A stretch of 18,131 bases of DNA from Clostridia bacterium (GTDB lineage: Bacteria; Bacillota_A; Clostridia; Oscillospirales; CAG-272), in contig JAFUQY010000107.1 in assembly GCA_017472105.1 (NCBI GenBank), positions 1 to 18,131 on the forward strand, in the 5' to 3' direction. Positions within the stretch are counted from its first letter, which is position 1. Each line of letters begins with the position of its first letter. Below, one piece after another: positions 6,500 to 13,018 of this stretch. Under the pieces are notes generated by a model. That model did not search any database and was not told the origin of the DNA. It saw nothing but the letters and a program-made list of their open reading frames with translations. The position numbers and the translations under genes were made by a program.

Positions 6500-7024
6500 T
6501 CACACCCGAACGATCCAGCCGTCCTTGCGTTCACGCTTTTCGGGATAATCGCAGTCGCGGTAGCCGAGGATGCAGTGACCGATGCCGATCCATTCGCCTT
6601 CGATGCCCCACTTTTTCAGCAGCGCCTTCCCTTCTTCGGAGGCAAATTCCTCTCTCGCCCGGTGAATCCAGCAGGAATCCACGCCGACAGCATGCGCCGC
6701 GTTCATGAGGTTGCCCATGACGAGCGAGCCGTCTTCCACTGCGGTGCGGACGTTCGGGTCTGCGAGAACGATCACAATCGTCGGTGCGCCGTAGAAAGGA
6801 TCACTGTCGGGATTTCCCATGACGGATGCGTTCATTTTCCGCAGGGTTTCGCGGGTTTGGGGATCCTGCACGACCACCATCATCGGCGACTGGCGGTTCA
6901 TTCCCGTGGGAGCGTAGGTTCCGGCGCGGAGAATTGCGGCGAGCTTGTCTTCCTCCACCTGCTTCGGGAGGTATTTGCGCACGCTCCGGCGTTCTTCGAG
7001 GGATGTGAGTACAATGTTTTCCAT
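6500..7024 (-). CDS. Nitroreductase family FMN protein
   Basis: 174-residue cytoplasmic flavoprotein of the nitroreductase family, which uses FMN and NAD(P)H to reduce nitroaromatic or related compounds. Signature features: ERRSVRKY (11-18) for FMN phosphate binding, APTGMNRQS near residue 38, GNLMNAAHAVGVDSCW in the middle, and GIGHCILGY near the end. The length is typical of the short subfamily. The ATG at 7024 has AAAGGAG 7 bases upstream. It follows the split-barrel flavoprotein gene by 22 bp, with no promoter between, so the two form one operon. The natural substrate is unknown; a role in redox balance or detoxification is usual for the family. Transcription ends at the hairpin 6440-6473. 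Confidence 0.92.
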   Translation of the reverse strand: MENIVLTSLEERRSVRKYLPKQVEEDKLAAILRAGTYAPTGMNRQSPMMVVVQDPQTRETLRKMNASVMGNPDSDPFYGAPTIVIVLADPNVRTAVEDGSLVMGNLMNAAHAVGVDSCWIHRAREEFASEEGKALLKKWGIEGEWIGIGHCILGYRDCDYPEKRERKDGWIVRV

Positions 7025-7046
7025 GGATTTTCTCCTTTACACCTGT

Positions 7047-7544
7047 TTATTCCTGATTTTTCTTCCGCTGTGCAGTCAGTTCGACGGCTTCCTTGCCGGT
7101 GACATGCTCCACCTGTATCCCGACGACGCAGACGTGATCCCACGACCCGCGGATTTCCTCGTCGGCTTTCGGCACACCGGGGCTGTATTTTTCCGCGAGC
7201 TTCATCAGTGCCGTGCGCTTTTCGCCGTCATCGGTGACGATCTCCGCTTTTCCGAACGCAATCACGCTCGCAAAACGCGTGGTGAATTTCTCCGGAAAAA
7301 CATCGTCCTTAGCGATCACGCAGAACGAAACCTTAGGCTCACGGCGGATGGCATCGATTTTATGCCCGGTCATGGCGCAGTGGAAGTAAATCCTCCCGCC
7401 GTCGTACACGTAGGACAGCGGCACCGCGTATGGGTACCCGTCGTCACCTGACACCGCCAGCACACCGGACGTGGCTTTCGTCAGAATCTCCGCCGTTTCG
7501 TCCGCCGGGAGCATCTGACCGTGCCGCCGCATTTCTCTGAACAT
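7047..7544 (-). CDS. Pyridoxamine 5'-phosphate oxidase-like (Nim-type) FMN split-barrel protein
   Basis: 165-residue protein of the FMN-binding split-barrel fold, close to the 5-nitroimidazole reductase (Nim)/PNPOx-like group common in anaerobes. The N-terminus MFREMRRHGQ, the block GVLAVSGDDGYPYAVPLSYV (27-46) and FHCAMTGHKIDAI (54-66) are characteristic. The ATG at 7544 is chosen over the codon at 7577 because AGGAGG is correctly spaced and the family N-terminus begins there. It is the first gene of a two-gene operon with the nitroreductase, behind a strong promoter at 7580-7608. It is not a true PdxH on length and motifs. Whether it affects nitroimidazole drugs cannot be told from sequence. 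Confidence 0.9.
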   Translation of the reverse strand: MFREMRRHGQMLPADETAEILTKATSGVLAVSGDDGYPYAVPLSYVYDGGRIYFHCAMTGHKIDAIRREPKVSFCVIAKDDVFPEKFTTRFASVIAFGKAEIVTDDGEKRTALMKLAEKYSPGVPKADEEIRGSWDHVCVVGIQVEHVTGKEAVELTAQRKKNQE

Positions 7545-7579
7545 AACAGACCTCCTGCCAAAATGGATTGCTTGCAACT

Positions 7580-7608
7580 ATTATACCGCATTTTCGCAGG
7601 GTTGTAAA
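7580..7608 (-). promoter_or_regulatory. Promoter of the flavoprotein operon
   Basis: On the minus strand, TTTACA (7608-7603), a 17-bp spacer and a perfect TATAAT (7585-7580). It lies in the 89-bp gap after the sigma-factor gene and gives a leader of about 30 bases. Confidence 0.85.
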
Positions 7609-7633
7609 GGCATCCGCGGAAATCCCGGAAATT

Positions 7634-9160
7634 TTATACGAGAACGCCCGTGCAGTCCGCCGGCATTTTTTCATTGATGAATACGGCGACAGGACCGTCA
7701 TACTCGGGAACCGTCAGCGCACCGGATTCGACCGCCAGCTTGCCGAGAAGACCCACGGTCCGGTACAAAATACTCCCGCGCACAACGGTTTCGGCTTCCT
7801 CCGTCAGGAATTTCGGCGCGTGATTCTTCGTGCATGCCGCCGCAAGATCCGCGAGATGCCTGTACAGGTTTCCGAATCCGTCGATTTCCTCTGCGAGCAG
7901 TCCGAATACGGCTTTGCGTTCCTCCGGTTTCAGGACAATCAGCGGCGAATCCTCTCTTTTCATCAGATTCAGAATCTGTGCCTCATTTTCAAGGGAAAGC
8001 AGGCGGTTCTTCTCCGGGAGCACGCCGAAATCCGCCATGGTACCGGAATACACATCATCCAGACGGAAATATCCGGCAAAGCAGGAACAGCCGAAATCCC
8101 CCGTCATGCTGTGATCCACGCCGTACAGGATGCCCTTTTCTTCCCGATACAGATTCCGGAGCGAGGTGGTGTATCCGGTTCTTTCTGCGTAACGGTCGTG
8201 TCCGCGGCGCATCAGCTCAAACAGGAACGCCCACAGCATCCGGTTGTCATCCATCGCCGAGCCGGTGAAGCCGATTTTCCGTACCTCCGGCAGTTTGTTT
8301 TTCGCATCTGCAAGAAGAGCCGCCGTCATTTTCGACAGTTTTTCCAGCGCGGTTTTGTAAAATTCGTCCTCGAACGCTTCGGTGAAGACAAAAATCGCCG
8401 TCTGCACCCGTCCGTCCGGAAGTTTTTTCAGAAGCCCATATTCCTCCAGCACCCGGCATTCGTCCTCCATGTAGACCGCCGAAATTCCCAGTTCCACTGC
8501 CAGCTCGCCAATCGTCATAGGCGTGTAGTAAGCGGAATAGAGGATGTTCGCGGGCAGTTTCCGATCCAGAAGCTTTGTATATTCCCGGTTGAATTCGCCG
8601 GCGAAAATCGTGCTGACATGAAATTCCGCGGGCTTGTAGCTTTTTTCACCAAATTCTCTTGTCATCTGCATACCCTCTCTGATAATTCGTCGTGTTTTGT
8701 AGAGATAATACTTCACCATCTCGACGGAAATTCCGTATTTTTCCGAAATCTCCCGGCAGCTCATGCCGTCGAAGTAGTACGCCACCGTGCATGTCCGGTA
8801 TCCGCCCGACAGCAGTGCCAGCTCACGCCGCAGAAGCATGATCTCCTCCTGCGCTTCGATTTCTTCCGTGAAGTCGGCGGGATCGGGGATTTCCTCGTAC
8901 GCATCGGGCATGTCCGCCTGTCTGTCCGCTTTTTTCCGGCGGCGGTCGTAGAACTTCCGGGTCTGATTTGCCGCAACCGACCAGATAAAACCGTAAACGG
9001 CGCGCTCGTCACGGATTTTATGGGCGGATTCCAGAAATGCGGCGATGATGTCCCCGGCAAGATCCTCAGCGTCAGCCGGATCGGACACGCGGCTCAGGGC
9101 GTAGGCGAATATGGTTTTCACGTTTTCTTCGGCAATTGCCGCGGCGGTTTTCGGATCCAT
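7634..9160 (-). CDS. ECF-like sigma-70 family factor with long C-terminal extension
   Basis: 508-residue regulatory protein. Residues 11-75 match sigma region 2 (YALSRVSDPADAEDLAGDII, then VYGFIWSVAANQTRKFYDRR). Residues 108-162 match region 4, with the helix-turn-helix around CREISEKYGISVEMVKYYLYK. Typical ECF factors stop near residue 170-200; this one continues for about 340 residues. The first part of the extension (about 208-262) looks like a winged helix (MTIGELAVELGISAVYMEDE, then LLKKLPDG). The rest is unrecognised and contains GCSCFAGYF near residue 370. No membrane segment is seen and no anti-sigma gene is adjacent. The ATG at 9160 is preceded by GGAGAGG. It is divergent from the glycoside hydrolase operon, with -35 boxes 18 bp apart. 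The extension may replace an anti-sigma factor as the sensor (inference). Confidence 0.85.
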   Translation of the reverse strand: MDPKTAAAIAEENVKTIFAYALSRVSDPADAEDLAGDIIAAFLESAHKIRDERAVYGFIWSVAANQTRKFYDRRRKKADRQADMPDAYEEIPDPADFTEEIEAQEEIMLLRRELALLSGGYRTCTVAYYFDGMSCREISEKYGISVEMVKYYLYKTRRIIREGMQMTREFGEKSYKPAEFHVSTIFAGEFNREYTKLLDRKLPANILYSAYYTPMTIGELAVELGISAVYMEDECRVLEEYGLLKKLPDGRVQTAIFVFTEAFEDEFYKTALEKLSKMTAALLADAKNKLPEVRKIGFTGSAMDDNRMLWAFLFELMRRGHDRYAERTGYTTSLRNLYREEKGILYGVDHSMTGDFGCSCFAGYFRLDDVYSGTMADFGVLPEKNRLLSLENEAQILNLMKREDSPLIVLKPEERKAVFGLLAEEIDGFGNLYRHLADLAAACTKNHAPKFLTEEAETVVRGSILYRTVGLLGKLAVESGALTVPEYDGPVAVFINEKMPADCTGVLV

Positions 9161-9244
9161 GGGTTTCCTCTCCGGTAAATTTATCTCTCACCAATACAGT
9201 ACGCGCAGAGTTGCATCGGTTAAGGGGTACAGCAGATTTTTTCT

Positions 9245-9273
9245 ATTTTATCACAATTTTTCTTTCTCCGCAA
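9245..9273 (-). promoter_or_regulatory. Promoter of the sigma-factor gene
   Basis: On the minus strand, TTGCGG (9273-9268), a 17-bp spacer and TAAAAT (9250-9245) with an extended -10 TG. The 12-mer TTGTGATAAAAT here is identical to that in the Gfo/Idh/MocA promoter. The predicted leader is about 78 bases. Confidence 0.55.
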
Positions 9274-9291
9274 CGGATTCCGTCCGCATTC

Positions 9292-9320
9292 TTGACATCC
9301 ACGCCCGCATCGGGTATAAT
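9292..9320 (+). promoter_or_regulatory. Perfect consensus promoter of the glycoside hydrolase operon
   Basis: TTGACA (9292-9297), a 17-bp spacer and TATAAT (9315-9320), an exact match to the housekeeping consensus. The leader is about 70 bases and includes TGTG (9365-9368) facing CACA (9375-9378), a possible operator. A promoter this strong usually needs a repressor. Confidence 0.9.
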
Positions 9321-9395
9321 ACAGACAGAACCACCGAACAATTTCGCATTCACACATCCGTTTTTGTGCAGTGTCACACATACAAGGAGGATACC

Positions 9396-10712
9396 ATGCC
9401 AGCCATTACCGTAAATTTTGCCGATATCACCGGTGCCGTCAAGCCCATGCACGCGATCAACAACGGCCCGCTGAAGAAACGCGACGACCAGACCCGCCAC
9501 AATTTCGACACCTACAAAGCGTCAGGGATTCCGTTTGCGCGCAACCACGACGCGGCGTTCTGTGATGCCTACGGCGGCGAGCATTCCGTGGACGTTCACA
9601 ACATTTTCCCGGATTTTGACGCCGATCCCACCGATCCCGCGAATTACGACTTCGTTCTTACCGACGAATACATCGACCGCACCTTTGCGGCAGGAGCGGA
9701 AACCTACTACCGGCTCGGCGCGAAGATTGAACACAACATCAAAAAATACGGCACTCTGCCGCCGAAGGATTTTCACAAATGGGCGGTCATCTGCGAGCAC
9801 ATCATCCGCCACATGAACGAAGGCTGGGCGGACGGGCATCACTACGGCATCCGCTACTGGGAAATCTGGAACGAGCCCGACCTTGACGCCGACGACAGTC
9901 CGAACAAACGCTGCTGGGGCGGTACGGAAGCGGAATTTTTCACCTTCTACGAAACCGCGGCACGGCATCTCAAGTCCTGCTTCCCTGAACTGAAAATCGG
10001 CGGACCCGCACTTGCGCACAACCTCGGCTGGGGTGAACGCTTCCTGAAATACATGTCCGAGAGAGCCGTTCCGCTGGACTTCTTCTCGTGGCACATCTAC
10101 ACCACATCCCCCGACAAGCTGCTCGGCAAGTGCGCCGCCGTGCGGAATCTGCTCGACAAATACGGCTACGCATCCGCCGAAAGCATCCTCAACGAATGGA
10201 ACTACATCCGCAACTGGGGAGACGCATTTATTTACTCGATCAAAACCATCATCGGCATGAAGGGTGCGGCTTTCACGGCGGCATGCATGCTCGGATGCCA
10301 GAACGCGCCGCTCGACATGCTCATGTACTACGATGCACAGCCATCGTGCTTCTGCGGACTCTGGGATTACTACACCATGGAGCCGCTCAAGGGGTACTAT
10401 CCCTTCCCGATGTTCGACAAGCTGTACAAGCTCGGCAAGTCCGCCGCGATGGTGAATCCCGTCCCGGATGTGAAAGCCGCGGCTGCGGTCGGAGAGGACG
10501 GCGGTGCAGTGATGCTCGCGTACTACAACGATGATGACGCTTCCGACGAGGTGCGCGAATTTGATCTCGTACTCACCGGAACGGACGCGGAAACTGCGGT
10601 GATCTCCTTGCTCGATGAGGAGCATGACTGCACAGAAACCACAGTGAAGCTCGAGAACAGCGCGGTGCATCTTGTGATGAAGAAAAATTCCGTCGTGCTG
10701 GTAAGGGTGTGA
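9396..10712 (+). CDS. Clan GH-A glycoside hydrolase, GH39-like
   Basis: 438-residue hydrolase with the (beta/alpha)8-barrel signature of clan GH-A, closest in style to GH39 beta-xylosidase/iduronidase-type enzymes, which cleave glycosides with retention. The likely acid/base is Glu160 in WEIWNEPD (155-162); the likely nucleophile is Glu267 in LNEWNY (265-270). A small beta-domain follows the barrel near residue 365. There is no signal peptide, so the substrate is probably an imported oligosaccharide. The open frame extends to 9111, but the ATG at 9396 has AGGAGGATACC just before it and follows a consensus promoter. The nucleoside hydrolase gene starts one base after its stop, so the two are co-expressed. 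The family number and the substrate are not certain. Confidence 0.8.
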   Translation: MPAITVNFADITGAVKPMHAINNGPLKKRDDQTRHNFDTYKASGIPFARNHDAAFCDAYGGEHSVDVHNIFPDFDADPTDPANYDFVLTDEYIDRTFAAGAETYYRLGAKIEHNIKKYGTLPPKDFHKWAVICEHIIRHMNEGWADGHHYGIRYWEIWNEPDLDADDSPNKRCWGGTEAEFFTFYETAARHLKSCFPELKIGGPALAHNLGWGERFLKYMSERAVPLDFFSWHIYTTSPDKLLGKCAAVRNLLDKYGYASAESILNEWNYIRNWGDAFIYSIKTIIGMKGAAFTAACMLGCQNAPLDMLMYYDAQPSCFCGLWDYYTMEPLKGYYPFPMFDKLYKLGKSAAMVNPVPDVKAAAAVGEDGGAVMLAYYNDDDASDEVREFDLVLTGTDAETAVISLLDEEHDCTETTVKLENSAVHLVMKKNSVVLVRV

Positions 10713-10713
10713 T

Positions 10714-11643
10714 ATGGCTGAGAAATACAAGCTCCTCATGGACATGGACATCGGAGACGACATTGACGACGCAATTGCCCTGTACTGCGCGATGCGGCAG
10801 GGATTTGACATCGTCGGCGTGACCACGGTGTTCCGCAATACAGCAGATCGCGCGAAAATGGCGAAAAAGCTCGTCACGCTCAGCGGGCACGGCGATATTC
10901 CCGTTTACGCAGGATACGGCGTTCCGCTTGCCGAAAAAGAGCGGGACTACGGGCATGTGATCCACTACACACCGGACACCGAAGCCTATGCACCCGACAG
11001 CGTGAATCCCGATGACGCGGCGGATTTCATCATCCATGCCTGCCGCACGTACGGAAAAGAGCTGTGCATCATCGCCATCGGGCCGTTCACGAACATGGCG
11101 CGGGTGATTCAGAAGGATCCGGAGGCACTGAACCTCGCCGGGCGGGTCTGCATCATGGGCGGCGCGTATTTCAAGCAGTACGCGGACTGGAACGTGATGT
11201 GTGACGTCGAGGCGGCGGATCTGATGTTCCGTACCCTTGAGAATCTCGAATGCATCGGTGCCGACGTGACGCATCTGTGCGAAGCGGAGCCTGCTTTATA
11301 CGACGCGCTCGTGAACTACACCGGAGACGATCCGGCGCGGAAATACCTCACGGAAATGTGCGGACTGTGGCGGAAGGATCGGCCCGATGCGAAGCTCCTC
11401 CTGCACGACCCGCTGGTGGTGTATTACGCGGAGGATCCGTCACTCTGCGGCATGCGGGAAATTACGGCGGCTGTACTCACGGACGGATTCGCGCGCGGCA
11501 TGACCGTGAACGTGAACGCCTACGGCAAAAAGTGGATGAACGAGTCCGCCTATGCGGGATACCCCATGAAACTGTGCAGAGCCGCGCAGACGGTGGATCT
11601 GGATGGATTTAATCAGCGGATTCTTGGGGATTATACGATCTGA
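10714..11643 (+). CDS. Nucleoside hydrolase (IUNH/Rih) family protein
   Basis: 309-residue protein of the inosine-uridine nucleoside N-ribohydrolase family, Ca-dependent enzymes that split N-glycosidic bonds. The N-terminal metal and ribose motif is DMDIGDDIDDA (10-20), the variant with two extra residues compared with the classical DTDPGIDDA. GPFTN is at 123-127, MGGAY with WNVMCDVEAA at 148-168, and the late metal ligand is in HDPL (231-234). It begins one base after the glycoside hydrolase stop, with AAGGGTG as ribosome binding site, and ends 9 bases before a strong terminator. The pairing with a GH39-like enzyme suggests that it hydrolyses an unusual glycoside or nucleoside in the same pathway, rather than doing general salvage. 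That is inference. Confidence 0.88.
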   Translation: MAEKYKLLMDMDIGDDIDDAIALYCAMRQGFDIVGVTTVFRNTADRAKMAKKLVTLSGHGDIPVYAGYGVPLAEKERDYGHVIHYTPDTEAYAPDSVNPDDAADFIIHACRTYGKELCIIAIGPFTNMARVIQKDPEALNLAGRVCIMGGAYFKQYADWNVMCDVEAADLMFRTLENLECIGADVTHLCEAEPALYDALVNYTGDDPARKYLTEMCGLWRKDRPDAKLLLHDPLVVYYAEDPSLCGMREITAAVLTDGFARGMTVNVNAYGKKWMNESAYAGYPMKLCRAAQTVDLDGFNQRILGDYTI

Positions 11644-11652
11644 ACACAAAAA

Positions 11653-11692
11653 GAGACTGCCTCACCGGGGATGTACCTCGACGGGCAGTCTC
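11653..11692. terminator. Bidirectional intrinsic terminator
   Basis: GAGACTGCC (11653-11661) pairs with GGCAGTCTC (11684-11692), with A-rich sequence before and AATTTTG after. It lies between the convergent nucleoside hydrolase and lactaldehyde reductase genes and serves both. Confidence 0.9.
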
Positions 11693-11710
11693 AATTTTGT
11701 TATACGAAAA

Positions 11711-12856
11711 TTACATCAGGCTTCTGTACAGAGCTTCGATTTCTTCCACGCTGGTTTCACGGGGATTGCCGGGTCTGCATGCGTCGTTGTAGGCGTCAAC
11801 GGACATCTGATGGACATCCTCTTCCTTTGCAACGCCCTTGAGGGAGCAGGTGATGCCGACGTCTTCCGCGAGCTTTGCGACAGCGTCAACGGCTGCCTTG
11901 CGGTATTCTTCCTGCGTCATGTCATCCACGCCCTTGACACCCATTGCACGTGCGATTTCGCGGTACTTTTCACCGGTGCAGGGAGCGTTGTATGCCATTA
12001 CTGCCGGGAGAAGGGTTGCGCATGCCTTGCCGTGGGGCATATCGTAGTAAGCGGACAGGGTGTGAGCCATGGAGTGGTCAACACCAAGACCTACGTTGGA
12101 GAAGCCCATGCCGGCGATGTACTGACCGAGAGCCATACCGTCGCGTCCTTCGGGAGTGTTTTCGCATGCGCCGCGGAGGGAACGTGCGATCACTTCGATT
12201 GCCTTGATGTGGAACATGTCGGACAGTTCCCATGCGCCGAGGGTGATATAGCCTTCGATTGCGTGGGTGAGCGCGTCCATACCGGTTGCGGCGGTCAGAC
12301 CCTTGGGCATGGTTGCCATCATGTCGGGGTCAACAATTGCGACAACGGGAATGTCGTGAGCGTCAACGCAGACGAACTTGCGCTTCTTTTCCACGTCGGT
12401 GATGACGTAGTTGATGGTAACTTCAGCCGCGGTACCTGCGGTGGTGGGAATAGCGATGATCGGCACGGTGGGATTCTTGGTGGGAGCCACGCCTTCGAGG
12501 GAACGTACATCTTCAGATTCGGGGTTTGCGATGATGATGCCGATAGCCTTGGAGGTGTCGATGGAGGAGCCGCCGCCGATGGCAACGATGCAGTCCGCCT
12601 GAGCAGCCTTGAATGCCGCAACGCCTGCCTGTACGTTTTCAATCGTCGGATTGGGCTTGATGTCGGAGAAGACAGCGTACGCGATACCTGCTTCGTCGAG
12701 AAGATCAGTCACCTTAGCGGTTACGCCGAACTTGATCAGATCGGGGTCGGAGGCAACAAACGCCTTCTTGAAACCGCGCGCGTTGATTTCGGTTACGACA
12801 GCGGAAACGGCACCCGCGCCGTGGTAGGAGGTTTCGTTGAGCATGAAACGATTCAT
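11711..12856 (-). CDS. fucO: Lactaldehyde reductase / 1,2-propanediol oxidoreductase (iron-dependent alcohol dehydrogenase)
   Basis: 381-residue group III iron-dependent alcohol dehydrogenase. It reduces L-lactaldehyde to 1,2-propanediol with NADH, the fermentative last step of fucose or rhamnose breakdown. It matches remembered E. coli FucO over its length, including NRFMLNET at the start, GGGS (94-97) for NAD, PTTAGTAAEVTINYVIT (137-153), KFVCVDAHDIP and GNPRETS at the end. Metal ligands are Asp194, His198, His261 and His275, each two positions before the E. coli residues. The ATG at 12856 matches the FucO N-terminus; a weak AAAGGTG lies upstream. It is a single-gene unit with its own promoter (12890-12918) and a dyad just upstream of that. 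No other fucose gene is in view, so another short aldehyde could be the substrate. Confidence 0.92.
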   Translation of the reverse strand: MNRFMLNETSYHGAGAVSAVVTEINARGFKKAFVASDPDLIKFGVTAKVTDLLDEAGIAYAVFSDIKPNPTIENVQAGVAAFKAAQADCIVAIGGGSSIDTSKAIGIIIANPESEDVRSLEGVAPTKNPTVPIIAIPTTAGTAAEVTINYVITDVEKKRKFVCVDAHDIPVVAIVDPDMMATMPKGLTAATGMDALTHAIEGYITLGAWELSDMFHIKAIEVIARSLRGACENTPEGRDGMALGQYIAGMGFSNVGLGVDHSMAHTLSAYYDMPHGKACATLLPAVMAYNAPCTGEKYREIARAMGVKGVDDMTQEEYRKAAVDAVAKLAEDVGITCSLKGVAKEEDVHQMSVDAYNDACRPGNPRETSVEEIEALYRSLM

Positions 12857-12889
12857 TGGATTCACACACCTTTCAGTTTTGTTGTCTCC

Positions 12890-12918
12890 ATTATACCGCG
12901 GATCTTTGGCAGAATCAA
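12890..12918 (-). promoter_or_regulatory. Promoter of fucO
   Basis: On the minus strand, TTGATT (12918-12913), a 17-bp spacer and a perfect TATAAT (12895-12890). The leader is about 27 bases. An operator-like dyad lies two bases upstream of the -35 box. Confidence 0.8.
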
Positions 12919-12919
12919 T

Positions 12920-12936
12920 GGAATTGTATGAATTCC
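12920..12936. promoter_or_regulatory. Operator-like inverted repeat upstream of fucO
   Basis: GGAATT (12920-12925), 5-bp centre, AATTCC (12931-12936): a perfect 6-bp inverted repeat next to the fucO -35 box, in the region divergent from the serpin gene. Its position fits an activator site for fucO or a shared site. The regulator is unknown. I found no convincing serpin promoter in 12937-13018, only a weak TAATAA near 12984. Confidence 0.5.
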
Positions 12937-13018
12937 GATGAAAATTTTGTAAAAAACGGAACTTTTTGTGCGGCATTTCCGTCTAATAAGCAAACAAAAC
13001 GCCTGAGAGGAGACCGCC

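Noticed and set aside
7568..9178. Plus-strand open frame of 536 codons opposite the sigma-factor gene
   Set aside because: The opposite strand encodes sigma regions 2 and 4 with a proper start. This frame has no motif or ribosome site.
9365..9380. CRP-type operator (TGTG...CACA) in the glycoside hydrolase leader
   Set aside because: The half-sites are too close for the classical 16-bp CRP site, and Clostridia usually lack that regulation. It is kept only as a possible operator.
9111..9395. Upstream extension of the glycoside hydrolase frame
   Set aside because: It overlaps the divergent sigma gene and both promoters. The ribosome site and family N-terminus place the start at 9396.
11603..12931. 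Plus-strand open frame of 442 codons opposite fucO
   Set aside because: FucO is unmistakable on the minus strand. The Gly/Val/Cys-rich plus-strand product is a shadow, and its start lies inside the nucleoside hydrolase gene.
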